Positions 10,005 through 19,942 of a stretch of DNA of 54,712 bases are shown here, piece by piece. Source of the stretch: Pseudoalteromonas sp. NBT06-2. GTDB lineage: Bacteria; Pseudomonadota; Gammaproteobacteria; Enterobacterales; Alteromonadaceae. The notes beneath the pieces are model-generated. The model saw nothing but the letters and a program-made list of their open reading frames with translations. It ran no database searches and was not told the origin of the DNA. Location of the stretch: the NCBI RefSeq assembly GCF_002276045.1, contig NZ_NQMR01000052.1, positions 1 to 54,712 of the forward strand, given 5' to 3'. The position numbers and the translations under genes are program-made. Position 1 is the first letter of the stretch, and each line of letters begins with the position of its first letter.

Positions 10005-10086
10005 AGAGAATCCATTTAATGATATTTGTATAATGTAGAATACAAACCTTAACAATAAAATGATTGTGAAAACCTTGTTTTTATAT

Positions 10087-12228
10087 TTACAATATTTTAA
10101 TGGGTACTTTAGCGATATAAGTATTGTGTAATGTTCTGCTGTTAAATATTAGCTTTTCATTTGAAATGCTAAAATCATATACATAATTATCAAATGAAAT
10201 CATAAGAGTTTTTTCTTGGGTTAATAAGTGTATTTTATATAGTTTTTTAGTATCAGTATTTAAGTTGTAAATTTGATTGGCATTAACTTGCCACTTTAAA
10301 GATGATGAATGAGGTTTGTTAAGTGATACAATTTTATTTTTAATAATTTCTAGATTGCTATTAAGTTTATAAATGTCATTGTTGAATGTTTGATTAATAT
10401 AATAAGTATTATTTGAGCAATCTCCTCTTATAGACTCAATACTTGTAAGTAATTTTGTTTTATTTAGAGTGAGGGTATTGATTTTAAATAAATCCCAATT
10501 TCCTTTGTCATAAATTGAAGTGAAAACCGTATTGTGATTGTTACATGCCCATATAGCATTCTTAGCTAACAAAGGCGTTTTTGTTAGCGCTATAGTTTCT
10601 TTTTCATTGATATGAATTAAGAGCAGTTGTTGATTTTTGGTGAAAATAAGTGAATTGCCATCATCCGAAAACCTCAAATCATCAGCTATTAAATTATTAT
10701 CAGTAAAATGTGTTAATTGTGATAATTCATTATTATCCGATAGCCAAATTTGTTTTTCACCAGAGCGGTTTGATATAAAAGCAATTAAATTATGTTTTTC
10801 ATTTTGATAAGATGTCGCACCAAAGTCATCAAAGCTAGAGGTAATCAAATCATTCATTTTTGGCTCTATACTCATTAGGTTAAGTGATTTAACATTTTTA
10901 GTAAATGGGTCACCAAAACTTAATAGCACTTCATTATTGGAGATTACTTTTGGTGAAAATATTTTTTCAGATGATTGATATAATAGCCTTTCTTTTAAGT
11001 TGTGTATATTAATGGCTTTTAGTGATTCTTTTGCATCAATATATATAATTAAATCATCACTAGGGCTCCAGTCAACATAATATGCTGCATGGTTTAATTT
11101 TTTTAAAACTTTAACTTCACCTGAAAGTAAATCTAAATACATTAAATTATAATTAGAAGATGTCGATCTGATAAATGCGATTTTAGATCCATCAAAGTTT
11201 AAGCTAAAACTATAATCACCAAGATCCTTTATTGTTGGGCTGGTGAGTGTTTCCTGTTGTTTTGAGATTAAATGCATTCTTTTTATTCTAAGAGGCTGCT
11301 TATGACTTTCTGAATAAGAAAAATATAACCAATTATTTTTTATCGTCAAAGGAGAAATACTTATAAGGTTACCGCAGCTGGTTATGATTTGTGGGTCTGA
11401 AAATGTCAAAGCTTGTGTTATTTTAGTTCGTTTAATTAAGCATTTTTTATTAAGGTACTCTTGATAGTATAAGTATTCGCCATTTGAGGACCAGGTAGGC
11501 GAAGCTGTATACCGAGAGGGGTCTAAGGAAACGACTTTATTGCTATTAATATTTTTAACTATCACTTGCATATTAGCGGTTTCAGTTTTTTTATGTACAA
11601 AGGCTAATAAGTTTTTATTGGGAGAAATTGCTGGGTTAAACTCATGGCCTTCAAGGTAAGTTAATGGTACCGGGGGCTCAAAGCGAGGAATATTGTCATT
11701 TGTCATTTTTTTATTTTCAATATTTGTACTGTTACTGATAAGGTTGAAAATAAGCACGAGTAAAATGGCTAAAGCAGATATAACAGCAAACAATTTTATT
11801 GGGTAAGCTTTTGCTGAATTGATATTATTTAATTGATCATTCTCTTTTGATGTAACTTTTATTGTTTCCGGCTCAATAATTTCTTTTTCTATGAATTTAA
11901 CTTCACATACCAAAGAGTAACCAATTTTTGGATGTGTTTTAATATAATCATTTTTGTCGCCACCAAGTACTTTTCTTAATCTAGAAACAACCGCATTGAT
12001 TGTGAGCTCTTCAACAATTCGACCAAACCAAACAGTTTCAATGAGTTGATCACGGTTTACGACTTGTGAATGATTCTCTATTAAAAATTGTAATAGTAGA
12101 CATTGCTTGTTTTCAAGGCTTACAGACTCATCACTCGCATCATCCTTGAACAATGTTTTTGTACTGGGATCAAAAATCCAGTCTTTTATTTTTATAAAAT
12201 GATGTTTACTCAAAGCCTTTACTACCAA
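10087..12228 (-). CDS. Membrane-bound ToxR/CadC-type regulator with periplasmic beta-propeller
   Basis: About 713 aa. Residues about 10-105 form an OmpR/PhoB-type winged helix (VNRDQLIETVWFGR, VSRLRKVLGGDKNDYIKTHP, GYSL) as in CadC and ToxR. A single transmembrane helix follows (about 145-165, LFAVISALAILLVLIFNLI). The periplasmic part has TolB/WD40-like repeats (ISPNKNLLAFVHKK, PTWSSNGEYLYYQ, SLNFDGSKIAFIRS, LRFSDDGNSLIFTK). Such proteins bind DNA while sensing an extracytoplasmic signal. The first codon is TTG at 12228 without a clear ribosome site, so the exact start is uncertain. The target genes are unknown; the secreted-enzyme genes nearby are candidates only by proximity. Confidence 0.85.
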   Translation of the reverse strand: MVVKALSKHHFIKIKDWIFDPSTKTLFKDDASDESVSLENKQCLLLQFLIENHSQVVNRDQLIETVWFGRIVEELTINAVVSRLRKVLGGDKNDYIKTHPKIGYSLVCEVKFIEKEIIEPETIKVTSKENDQLNNINSAKAYPIKLFAVISALAILLVLIFNLISNSTNIENKKMTNDNIPRFEPPVPLTYLEGHEFNPAISPNKNLLAFVHKKTETANMQVIVKNINSNKVVSLDPSRYTASPTWSSNGEYLYYQEYLNKKCLIKRTKITQALTFSDPQIITSCGNLISISPLTIKNNWLYFSYSESHKQPLRIKRMHLISKQQETLTSPTIKDLGDYSFSLNFDGSKIAFIRSTSSNYNLMYLDLLSGEVKVLKKLNHAAYYVDWSPSDDLIIYIDAKESLKAINIHNLKERLLYQSSEKIFSPKVISNNEVLLSFGDPFTKNVKSLNLMSIEPKMNDLITSSFDDFGATSYQNEKHNLIAFISNRSGEKQIWLSDNNELSQLTHFTDNNLIADDLRFSDDGNSLIFTKNQQLLLIHINEKETIALTKTPLLAKNAIWACNNHNTVFTSIYDKGNWDLFKINTLTLNKTKLLTSIESIRGDCSNNTYYINQTFNNDIYKLNSNLEIIKNKIVSLNKPHSSSLKWQVNANQIYNLNTDTKKLYKIHLLTQEKTLMISFDNYVYDFSISNEKLIFNSRTLHNTYIAKVPIKIL

Positions 12229-12448
12229 AAAGAAATTATTTATAACTTGCTACAGTCTAAAGGTTTTTGAATTATATTGCTCTGATAATTTATGAGATTG
12301 TCATTTTTTTTTATTTAGTTAAATTATAATGGTGTTTTTGTAATGGGTACGTGAAGATGTGTGAATTATATCTAATATTTTTATTGATAGGTTGTTGCTT
12401 TTTGATGAGGAAGTTTTATTAATTTTATGAGCTTCATTAGTCAATTAC

Positions 12449-12486
12449 AAAAAGGTGAAGATATCTGTTTTTAGAATGATATCTTC
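12449..12486 (-). terminator. Likely intrinsic terminator of queC
   Basis: GAAGATATC and GATATCTTC form a perfect 9-bp stem (12457-12486). On the minus strand it is followed by ACCTTTTTG. It lies 30 bases after the queC stop. Confidence 0.6.
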
Positions 12487-12515
12487 AGATATTTTAATGA
12501 GCAGTTTGGCTAAAA

Positions 12516-13175
12516 CTAAGCTTCATATGAAATTGGGTCAATCACATTATTTAATTTAAATGCTTCTAGTCTTTCTTGACAAGCACCACATTTTCCACAT
12601 GCTTTTTCACGTCCGTTATAACAGGTCCAAGTTTGACTATAATCTAAATTCATCTCTAGGCCATCAGTTAAAATGTCTATTTTACTATTTTTAAGGTAAG
12701 GGCTGACAATTTCAACCTCATCATAGTTAGCAATACGGCAAACATCATCCATTTTTTTCACAAACTCGGGACGACAATCAGGGTAAATAGCATGATCGCC
12801 AGAGTGAGCACCATAATAAACTTTGCATGCTTTGAGTGATACCGCATAACCAACAGCTAATGAAAGCAAAATCATATTACGATTAGGTACTATGGTACTT
12901 TTCATATTTTCGGCTTCATAATGACCTTCAGGTACATCAATGTCATCAGTTAATGAGGAACCGCCAATTATTTGATTTATAGCTGAAATATCTACAATTT
13001 TATGATGAACATCTAAGTCTTTACAGGCCAATGCTGCCACATCAAGTTCCTTTACATGTCGTTGGCCGTAATCGAATGATAAGGCATACACTTCATAGCC
13101 ATCTCTTAGGGCTTTGTTTAATACGGTATATGAATCCATTCCACCAGAATAAATAACAACAACTTTTTGCGACAT
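12516..13175 (-). CDS. queC: 7-cyano-7-deazaguanine synthase
   Basis: QueC converts 7-carboxy-7-deazaguanine to preQ0 using ATP and ammonia, a late step in making the queuosine precursor. The 219-aa protein has the PP-loop motif SGGMDS (residues 10-15) and the C-terminal zinc site C-x7-C-x2-C-x2-C ([15 protein letters not shown]). Length matches the family (E. coli 231). It is divergent from queE across a 92-bp gap, so the two consecutive pathway steps share one promoter region. Confidence 0.97.
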   Translation of the reverse strand: MSQKVVVIYSGGMDSYTVLNKALRDGYEVYALSFDYGQRHVKELDVAALACKDLDVHHKIVDISAINQIIGGSSLTDDIDVPEGHYEAENMKSTIVPNRNMILLSLAVGYAVSLKACKVYYGAHSGDHAIYPDCRPEFVKKMDDVCRIANYDEVEIVSPYLKNSKIDILTDGLEMNLDYSQTWTCYNGREKACGKCGACQERLEAFKLNNVIDPISYEA

Positions 13176-13267
13176 ATTTCTCAGACTCTCGTATAATAGA
13201 TGCTTTTGTCAGGGCGCGATATTCTACACCTAGGCTTTGATAATGACAATTTTAGTTTATATCGAGA
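13176..13267. promoter_or_regulatory. Divergent queC/queE promoter region
   Basis: The 92-bp gap between the two divergent start codons contains TATAAT at 13192-13197, a good minus-10 for queE. A matching minus-35 is weak. No preQ1 riboswitch structure was recognised. Confidence 0.4.
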
Positions 13268-13945
13268 GTGAAAACCCTTTTGTACAAAATCAATGAAATA
13301 TTCGAAACAATCCAAGGAGAAGCGAGTTTTACTGGCACTCCTTCAATTTTTATTCGTTTACAGGGGTGCCCTGTAGGCTGTTCTTGGTGTGATACCAAAC
13401 AGACTTGGCAAGCATCTGATGTGTATAAAGTTGATTTACAAAAAACAGTAGAGAAAAAAGCAGACTCTGAATTATGGGCTGATAGCTCTGCGGAGCAGAT
13501 TTTGTCTTTAATTCAGGATAAAGGTTATCAAGCAAAACATATCGTGATCACGGGTGGTGAGCCTTGTTTATTTGATTTAAACCCTATGTGTAAATTACTG
13601 CATGAAAATGGCTTTTCAACACAATTAGAAACAAGTGGTACCTTTGAAATTAAGGTGCCTGAAAAAACCTGGGTAACGGTTTCGCCTAAAATAAATATGC
13701 GCGGTGGTTATCCTGTTTTAAAATCAGCCATGCTTAGAGCTAATGAAATTAAACATCCCATCGCGATGATGAAACATGTTGAAGAATTAGAAGTATTATT
13801 AGAGGAAATGAATATTCAACCGCCATTAGTATATCTGCAACCCATTAGCCAAAAAGCAAAAGCAACTCGTCTAGCTGTAGATGTGTGCATTGCTAAAAAT
13901 TGGCGGTTATCGGTACAAATGCATAAGTATTTAGGTATAAACTAA
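13268..13945 (+). CDS. queE: 7-carboxy-7-deazaguanine synthase (radical SAM)
   Basis: QueE rearranges 6-carboxytetrahydropterin to 7-carboxy-7-deazaguanine. The 225-aa protein shows NEIFETIQGEASFTGTPSIF, the cluster motif CPVGCSWC (the CX3CX2C form typical of proteobacterial QueE) and ITGGEP for SAM binding. The start used here is GTG at 13268; TTG at 13280, which would give MYKINEIF, aligns better with E. coli QueE and is a real alternative. It ends 5 bases before the convergent metR gene. Confidence 0.95.
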   Translation: MKTLLYKINEIFETIQGEASFTGTPSIFIRLQGCPVGCSWCDTKQTWQASDVYKVDLQKTVEKKADSELWADSSAEQILSLIQDKGYQAKHIVITGGEPCLFDLNPMCKLLHENGFSTQLETSGTFEIKVPEKTWVTVSPKINMRGGYPVLKSAMLRANEIKHPIAMMKHVEELEVLLEEMNIQPPLVYLQPISQKAKATRLAVDVCIAKNWRLSVQMHKYLGIN

Positions 13946-13950
13946 GTTTT

Positions 13951-14835
13951 TTATCTGGTTGTTTGTTTACAGGTATTTATAAAGTGCCTGTAAACAGGGT
14001 TATCTTTCATATTTCGCTTCATTGCTAAATACATTGGACGTGTTAACCCTAATGCACCTAAAGGGATTGATTTTATTAGACCTTGGCTTTCATAAGGTGT
14101 CACTAACCAATCAGGTAATGCAGCAACCCCCATTCCAGCGCTGACTAATTGAAAAATTAATAGCCCTTGATCAACTGTTTTTAAATTGCCGTCATAACGG
14201 GCGTTTTGTATGAAATATTTAAATATATCTTGGCGTTGGCGTGGAATAGGGTACGAAATAATGGTTTCATCTTTTAAATCAAGCGCTGTAACATATGCTT
14301 TTTTAGCGAGTTCATGATCAGGTGCTACAATTAACTTTAATTTAAAATCAAACATATGCGCGTATTCTAAATGCTCTGGTTCACGCATATCTGAAGTTAA
14401 AACTAAATCTAATTCATCATTTAGTAACTCAGGTATTGCGTCATAGCTAAAACCGCGTTCGTAATCTATTTTTATATCAGGCCAAAAGTTATTAAACTCT
14501 TTAATTGTTGGCAATAGCCAATGAAAACAAGCATGGCACTCAACACTTAATCTCAGTTGTGAAATAGGCTGATTTAAACTTTCTTTTATACGACATTTAG
14601 TTGCTTCAACTCTAGGTAATACTTCTTGAGCAAGTTCAATTAATAACATGCCTTGCGGTGTGAAACGTACAGGATGCGTTTTACGTTCAAATAATTGGCA
14701 ATCTAATTTATTTTCTAAATCTTTAATTTGATGTGATAAAGCTGATTGAGTTAAAAATAATTCACGTGCGGTATTTACCAACGATCCCGTTTCTTTGAGT
14801 GTCGACAGTGTTTTTAAATGCTTTACATCAATCAT
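13951..14835 (-). CDS. metR: LysR-type regulator MetR (methionine biosynthesis)
   Basis: This 294-aa LysR-family protein has an N-terminal winged helix (IDVKHLKTLSTLKETGSLVN, LTQSALSHQIKDLE) and a substrate-binding domain. It aligns along most of its length with my memory of E. coli MetR: RFTPQG, VECHACFHWLLP, ELDLVLTSD, MGVAALPDW. MetR uses homocysteine as coactivator and activates metE/metH genes. No met gene adjoins it here. A perfect TGAA-N5-TTCA site lies about 200 bases upstream of the start (15034-15046), which may mediate autoregulation. Confidence 0.9.
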   Translation of the reverse strand: MIDVKHLKTLSTLKETGSLVNTARELFLTQSALSHQIKDLENKLDCQLFERKTHPVRFTPQGMLLIELAQEVLPRVEATKCRIKESLNQPISQLRLSVECHACFHWLLPTIKEFNNFWPDIKIDYERGFSYDAIPELLNDELDLVLTSDMREPEHLEYAHMFDFKLKLIVAPDHELAKKAYVTALDLKDETIISYPIPRQRQDIFKYFIQNARYDGNLKTVDQGLLIFQLVSAGMGVAALPDWLVTPYESQGLIKSIPLGALGLTRPMYLAMKRNMKDNPVYRHFINTCKQTTR

Positions 14836-15288
14836 CTTTAGTTTTCCTCATCTTCTAGCTTTTTTTTACTAATATTTAGCTATCTTATAGCGTACCTGAG
14901 AGTCTTTCAACATCTAGATGGCTATAGCTTATAATTATTTTTATTTTTAAGTATGTTATTTGAACGAATTGATCGTGAAAAATAATTTAATTCAATTTAA
15001 ATTAAAATAACATGAACATTAAGTTTTTTTAGCTGAATTTTATTCAATAAAGAATTTAAGGCTGTTTTATTGAATAATTAAAGATTGGTTAAGATAGTGA
15101 AGTTTGAAAGCGGTGGTACGGTATGATTGAATAACTGAACTTGAGTTAAATATTTCAATACCTTCAACGACAACTTATCAATGACTTAGCAAGGTTAAAA
15201 TAACTTCAACAATAGGGGGGTTATTACCCCCTTTTAAGTTATTTATAATATCTGCTCGTTATTTCGGGGGGCTTTGATAAAACTATTC
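14836..15288. other. Intergenic region with MetR-box-like site and G/C hairpin
   Basis: No gene is seen in these 453 bases. TGAATTTTATTCA at 15034-15046 fits the MetR box TGAA-N5-TTCA. Near 15211-15231 a GGGGG/CCCCC hairpin is followed by TTTT on the plus strand. It points against the genes on both sides, so its role is unclear. Confidence 0.5.
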
Positions 15289-17046
15289 TTACAGAATATG
15301 TCTATGTTTTTGTGTTAATACTAAATTTTTAGGCATTAAATAATCACGATATAGGTATCGATATAATTTTCTTGGACTTTTATCCTTTTTAACTTCAAGA
15401 TCTTTATGTGCTTCATTTTCTAACTGTTCATCTAAAAATTGAACAAAACCAGTTTGATGTTCTTGCGCTAATGTCTCTAATTGTGTTTTATAGCCAGCAA
15501 AAAAGTCATTTTTTAAATGTTGCGATAAAGCCTGAACGCCTTCAATATCAACTTGACTTAAATAATTAATGGCTAAATATGACCATTTATACACACGCTC
15601 GCTACCATCGTTATAAGTCGTTGCAAATATATCTTCTAGTGTTGGCCACTCTTCCTTGGCTGTTTCTTTAGCTTCTTGATATGCTTTAGGGTTAGTTTCT
15701 TGTCTTGAAATTAATTCAGCTAATCCTTCGCTCCACCAGACTAAATGTGAAGGAAAATGACCAAAACTGCCATATTTACTAAAACGACCATCAAGGTAAT
15801 GTACGTATTCATGATTTAAGTTCCAAACTTTAAAATTAGGTCGTTGCCAAAATACTTCATAAGAATAGAATGTTGCCTGGTTATCAGGATCACTCGGTGT
15901 ACCTTCGATATACATTCCACCATTGTCTGTATGTATATCAAATACCATTTGGCCATATTGATTATATTGGCTGTAATTATCAAAAATCACTACGCGCAAA
16001 GAGTGATTATGATCATTCGCTGCAGGTTGATTATGCGTATTTAGCAAAGTATGAAATTCGCTTTCTTGAGATGTTAACTTGTTACAACTGGTTTCAAGTT
16101 GGGTTTTGTTCATTTCGTTAGCACGAATAAATAAACTATCAGAACATTGATGAGTAATCGGCAGCGCTTCATCTATTGTTGGCAATGAGCACTTTCCTTC
16201 AAAATCACTTTTACATTCAGATAAACCTCTAAAGCTATTTACTAAATATCTTTGTGAAAACAAAAATTGTTTTTTGTTTAGTGCTAATTTTAAATTATCG
16301 ACAAGTTGCCACACGTCAGAATCTAGCTGTTTTTTTGCTTTTTCATCCAATATTTTATGTTGGTAGGCAAGAGCCCAAAGTGCATGCTCTGATTGCCACC
16401 CTACCTGCTGAGTCAAAGATTTTAAGCTAGGCAACCAGTTTTTAGTTGCTAAAATAGTATCAGTAAGCACTTTATTATTTTTAGCTTCATAAGTTAAAAA
16501 AGCCATCGCCCTGATCACTTCCCATTTTGCATATTGAGAAGGAGTGCTTTGGCTTGTTATTGGCTGCTGTACTAGTTGCGATAATGTATTCAAATGAGGA
16601 GCAACTTTAATACTTAAAATATCTTGATTATAAAAACGATAAAGAGCCACTGCATAATGCTCAACTAACCGGGCATTACGATCATTATTGAAGTTTAATA
16701 AACCTGATGTATTGACAGAAGATAAGGCTTGTTCAAGCTGCAACCAACTTGCATCTGGCACTTGCTTAATATCAGCGTAATAACTAAAACCACGGAGATA
16801 ATATAGAAGAGAATCAAGTTCTTGATTATTATATTTGTTTTCACTTAAATATTTGATACGTGCAGTTACTGTATCTAAGTATTTTGGTGTCGTTAATTCA
16901 AAGTTCCAATTGTCTTTAGTATTGAGTATCTGCGTTAAATTGATGTCAACATTTGTTATTTTTGTATTTGTAGGTGTGCTATTACAGGCATTTAATAATG
17001 ATAAGCATAATGCACTGCTTAAAATTGTCAGTTTATTTTTTATCAT
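15289..17046 (-). CDS. Lipoprotein peptidase of the M9 (collagenase) family
   Basis: The ATG at 17046 with AAAGAG upstream gives about 585 aa; the longer frame to 17088 has no better start. A lipoprotein signal ends in LLNAC. The catalytic zinc motif is HEYVHYLDGRF, with the third ligand in WWSEGLAEL, the arrangement of M9 microbial collagenases. The N-terminal half resembles the M9 activator domain. The PKD/PPC collagen-binding domains usual in Vibrio and Clostridium enzymes are absent, so it may act at the cell surface on peptides or gelatin-like substrates. It stands alone, facing away from pyrC. Confidence 0.85.
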   Translation of the reverse strand: MIKNKLTILSSALCLSLLNACNSTPTNTKITNVDINLTQILNTKDNWNFELTTPKYLDTVTARIKYLSENKYNNQELDSLLYYLRGFSYYADIKQVPDASWLQLEQALSSVNTSGLLNFNNDRNARLVEHYAVALYRFYNQDILSIKVAPHLNTLSQLVQQPITSQSTPSQYAKWEVIRAMAFLTYEAKNNKVLTDTILATKNWLPSLKSLTQQVGWQSEHALWALAYQHKILDEKAKKQLDSDVWQLVDNLKLALNKKQFLFSQRYLVNSFRGLSECKSDFEGKCSLPTIDEALPITHQCSDSLFIRANEMNKTQLETSCNKLTSQESEFHTLLNTHNQPAANDHNHSLRVVIFDNYSQYNQYGQMVFDIHTDNGGMYIEGTPSDPDNQATFYSYEVFWQRPNFKVWNLNHEYVHYLDGRFSKYGSFGHFPSHLVWWSEGLAELISRQETNPKAYQEAKETAKEEWPTLEDIFATTYNDGSERVYKWSYLAINYLSQVDIEGVQALSQHLKNDFFAGYKTQLETLAQEHQTGFVQFLDEQLENEAHKDLEVKKDKSPRKLYRYLYRDYLMPKNLVLTQKHRHIL

Positions 17047-17194
17047 AATTCTCTTTATTGGCTTTGTATATAACATTGAGACTATCACTAATGAATATTG
17101 TATACAATAAAGTTGTTTTAAATTTGATTTGTTACTTTACAGCTATATTTATAGCTCATATGATCATATAAATTTACTTACAGAAGATAGAGCA

Positions 17195-18223
17195 ATGACA
17201 AGTATCACTATAGTTCGTCCTGATGATTGGCATATTCATTTACGTGATGGGGATCAATTAAAAGACACCGTGCGCGATGTAAGTCGTTACATGGGTCGTG
17301 CGATTATAATGCCAAACCTAGTACCGCCAGCAACCTGTACTGAAACAGCATTAAGCTACCGTGAACGCATTATGGCAGAAAAGCCTCAAGGGAATTTTAA
17401 ACCTTTGATGGTGCTTTATCTCACAGATAAAACGACACCACAAGAAATCATAAAAGCAAAAGCGACAGGGCATATTGTTGCTGCTAAGTTGTACCCTGCT
17501 GGTGCAACTACCAATTCAGACTCTGGTGTAACGGACGTTAAAAATATGTACCCTGTATTTAAAGCGATGCAAGAAGTTGGCATGTTACTTTTAGTGCATG
17601 GAGAAGTAACCGATTCTGCTATTGATATTTTTGATCGTGAAAAGCTATTTTTAGATTCGGTATTAGCACCTGTTGTTGCTGATTTTCCAGAATTAAAAAT
17701 TGTACTTGAACATATTACAACGAAAGATGCGGTAGAATTTGTAGAAGCTGCTTCTGATAATGTTGCTGCAACGATCACTGCTCATCACTTATTATATAAT
17801 CGAAATCACATGTTAGCGGGTGGTATACGTCCTCATTTTTACTGTTTACCAATTTTAAAGCGTAATATTCATCAAGACGCATTAAATAAAGCGGCAACAA
17901 GTGGTAGTAAAAAATTCTTTTTAGGTACTGATTCTGCGCCACATTTAAAAGATAAAAAAGAAGCTTCATGCGGTTGTGCAGGTTCATATACAGCACATGC
18001 AGCAATAGAGTTATATGCTGAGGCGTTTGATTCTGCAGGCGCTATTGATAAATTAGAAGGCTTTGCGAGTCTAAATGGTCCTGATTTTTATAATTTACCA
18101 CGTAATAGCGATACTATTACTCTCGTTAAAGAAACGTGGGATGTACCCGAATCTTATCCTTTAGGTAGCGATAGAGTTGTGCCAATTCGCGCCGGTGAGA
18201 TAATTCAGTGGCAAGTAAAATAA
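17195..18223 (+). CDS. pyrC: Dihydroorotase (pyrimidine biosynthesis)
   Basis: PyrC cyclises N-carbamoyl-aspartate to dihydroorotate. The ATG at 17195 gives 342 aa, like E. coli PyrC (348); the frame runs on upstream to 17129 but that part is AT-rich and has no family match. Metal ligands are visible: HIH (residues 13-15), the carbamylated Lys in [10 protein letters not shown], His in LLVHGE, His in LEHITTK and the catalytic Asp in LGTDSAPH. It is a single gene with its own terminator. Confidence 0.97.
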   Translation: MTSITIVRPDDWHIHLRDGDQLKDTVRDVSRYMGRAIIMPNLVPPATCTETALSYRERIMAEKPQGNFKPLMVLYLTDKTTPQEIIKAKATGHIVAAKLYPAGATTNSDSGVTDVKNMYPVFKAMQEVGMLLLVHGEVTDSAIDIFDREKLFLDSVLAPVVADFPELKIVLEHITTKDAVEFVEAASDNVAATITAHHLLYNRNHMLAGGIRPHFYCLPILKRNIHQDALNKAATSGSKKFFLGTDSAPHLKDKKEASCGCAGSYTAHAAIELYAEAFDSAGAIDKLEGFASLNGPDFYNLPRNSDTITLVKETWDVPESYPLGSDRVVPIRAGEIIQWQVK

Positions 18224-18272
18224 TAAATTATATGTTTAGTTATTTTGTGGTCTCTAGGTGATAATTTTTTAT

Positions 18273-18308
18273 AAAGCCTATAGTAATTCTGTAGGTTTTT
18301 GTTTTTTT
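18273..18308 (+). terminator. Rho-independent terminator of pyrC
   Basis: AAAGCCTATAG pairs with CTGTAGG, followed by TTTTTGTTTTTTT. It ends at the stop of the convergent DUF2235 gene. Confidence 0.75.
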
Positions 18309-19353
18309 ATACGCCTCTCAACCCTGTGATACCACATTTTACTTTGGATAACCGACCGTTATCAGCCATGATCTGATAGTTGGTATTTCTTAACGAATGA
18401 GGACGATAATTAGTTACTTTTTTAAATCTAAGGGCAACACTATGGTGAATTTTTGCTGTGTACTCATTAGATATTCGATCTTCTTGATTAACGCAAACTA
18501 ATCTGGGAGATAAAGTACGATCTGCGATAATTTGAGTGCGCTGTTGTTGATGCATTAAACCTTCTGGGATTGGCTGAATTTCAAGGTCATCAATACATAA
18601 AAAGCTATCGATTTGTTTAAGGCGACTAAAATCTATTTCTTCTAGGTTTAAAATATGTAAGCCTTGTTGTCTGGCATGTAAACACATAAATTCTAAGCTT
18701 ATATCTGATAAACCATCATACCAATAACCACCACCGATATCAGAGTGCACACCGGCAAACCATACTTCTAATACTCTGGGATCTCGATTAAACAATACAG
18801 GTTGAAAAGCAATGCGCTTTTCATCTAACGCCACAATATGTAATGCTTTTTTAATGTTCTTAGCTAAATTGCTATTTTCAAAAACAACATCGCTGGCTGG
18901 GCGTGTTTCAATTCTCATATCTGGTGAACCAATAGAGGCTACGGTATCAAAAACACCTAAAAATTTAACTTGATATTTAATTTGACTGGAAAATATTCGT
19001 GCAATGGCTGCACCACGGCTAAAACCAAAAGCAAATATTTCATCACCCTCTTGGTAATGCTTTTCTAAGTCTCGCTTAGCCTTATTGATAATTGATTTTA
19101 TATCTGAAAATGCAGGTGAAAATAGAGAGTTAAATGTTTTTTTCAGCCAGTTACCATAAGTGCCGACGCCAGAATAGTAGAAACTATGTTGGTTATATTG
19201 ATCATTATGAGGAGAGTTAGTTAAGCTGCCACCAAAATAAGCGTGTAATTTTAAGATATTACTTATACTTAAATCGACAGCGTAGTCCATGCTATCACTG
19301 GGTTCATTGCAAGTGCCATCAAAACAAAAAATAAATTTTTTCATTTTACACAT
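18307..19353 (-). CDS. DUF2235 alpha/beta-hydrolase (Tle1-like catalytic fold)
   Basis: About 348 aa from the ATG at 19353 (345 from 19344; upstream codons to 19398 look untranslated). The start KKFIFCFDGTCNEP, the nucleophile elbow GFSRGAA, VKFLGVFDTVASIG and WFAGVHSDIGGGY are the marks of DUF2235, the fold of type VI secretion phospholipase Tle1. It has no T6SS genes, VgrG, PAAR or immunity gene nearby and no signal peptide. A cytoplasmic hydrolase role is therefore as likely as an effector role. The substrate is unknown. Confidence 0.85.
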   Translation of the reverse strand: MCKMKKFIFCFDGTCNEPSDSMDYAVDLSISNILKLHAYFGGSLTNSPHNDQYNQHSFYYSGVGTYGNWLKKTFNSLFSPAFSDIKSIINKAKRDLEKHYQEGDEIFAFGFSRGAAIARIFSSQIKYQVKFLGVFDTVASIGSPDMRIETRPASDVVFENSNLAKNIKKALHIVALDEKRIAFQPVLFNRDPRVLEVWFAGVHSDIGGGYWYDGLSDISLEFMCLHARQQGLHILNLEEIDFSRLKQIDSFLCIDDLEIQPIPEGLMHQQQRTQIIADRTLSPRLVCVNQEDRISNEYTAKIHHSVALRFKKVTNYRPHSLRNTNYQIMADNGRLSKVKCGITGLRGV

Positions 19354-19471
19354 TATTTTTTCAGCTATTTTAAGCAAGTGTACTTGATAAATGGACAATA
19401 GTGATAATTTTTATGGTAATTTTTTGTTTAATCTGTATGCTAAAAATAGATATTCTTGGATGATTTAAGTT

Positions 19472-19813
19472 TTGAGTAAAAGAAGTCATGTTTTTATTGT
19501 TGTATTTCTATTGATGTCCTTTTTGGGTCAATCAATGGCGTATGCTATGGATTCATGCCAGCTTCAAAAACCAAGCCACTTAACTTCAAAAATAAATATG
19601 ATGGCAGATATGGATCATTCAATGGACTCATCTGAGATCAGTTGTTGTCAAACCGAACACTTATGCGCAATGAGTGGGTGTGTTTCAATGGCCATCACTT
19701 CTATTAATATGTTTTCACAAGTCGATTTTATTTCACAAAAAATAAATCAATCAAATGTTATTTTATTTAGCCAACCCCCCTCATCTTTATATCGTCCTCC
19801 TCTTAATAGCTAA
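19472..19813 (+). CDS. Cys/Met/His-rich exported protein of the copper operon
   Basis: This 113-aa protein reads from a TTG start and has a signal peptide (VFIVVFLLMSFLGQSMAYA). The mature part is rich in Cys, His and Met (MMADMDHSMDS, SCCQTEHLCAMSGC), as in small periplasmic copper-handling proteins of the DUF2946/CopL type. It is the first gene before the DUF411-CusCBA genes and is on the same strand, which supports a metal role. The ribosome site is weak and the start codon is inferred from the signal peptide. It probably binds Cu(I) or Ag(I) in the periplasm; this is inference. Confidence 0.65.
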   Translation: MSKRSHVFIVVFLLMSFLGQSMAYAMDSCQLQKPSHLTSKINMMADMDHSMDSSEISCCQTEHLCAMSGCVSMAITSINMFSQVDFISQKINQSNVILFSQPPSSLYRPPLNS

Positions 19814-19942
19814 TGACAAAATAGATCCGTCTGAATTTTTCTGAGTTATTGCTCAGAAACTTCAAAATTATATTTAGAGGGGTATTTCTCATTATGAGTA
19901 ATAGCCCCAATCTATGACCAAAAAAAGCTCTTGGAAGACGTT

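Noticed and set aside
9799..10038. Plus-strand frame opposite the small exported protein
   Set aside because: No ribosome site; the minus-strand frame has a clear signal peptide.
13176..13267. preQ1 riboswitch before queC or queE
   Set aside because: No recognisable preQ1 aptamer loop or pseudoknot sequence on either strand.
15211..15231. Terminator of the M9 peptidase gene
   Set aside because: The T-run follows the hairpin on the plus strand, while the gene is read on the minus strand.
18307..19353. Type VI secretion phospholipase effector
   Set aside because: Fold fits, but there is no VgrG, PAAR, adaptor or immunity gene around it.
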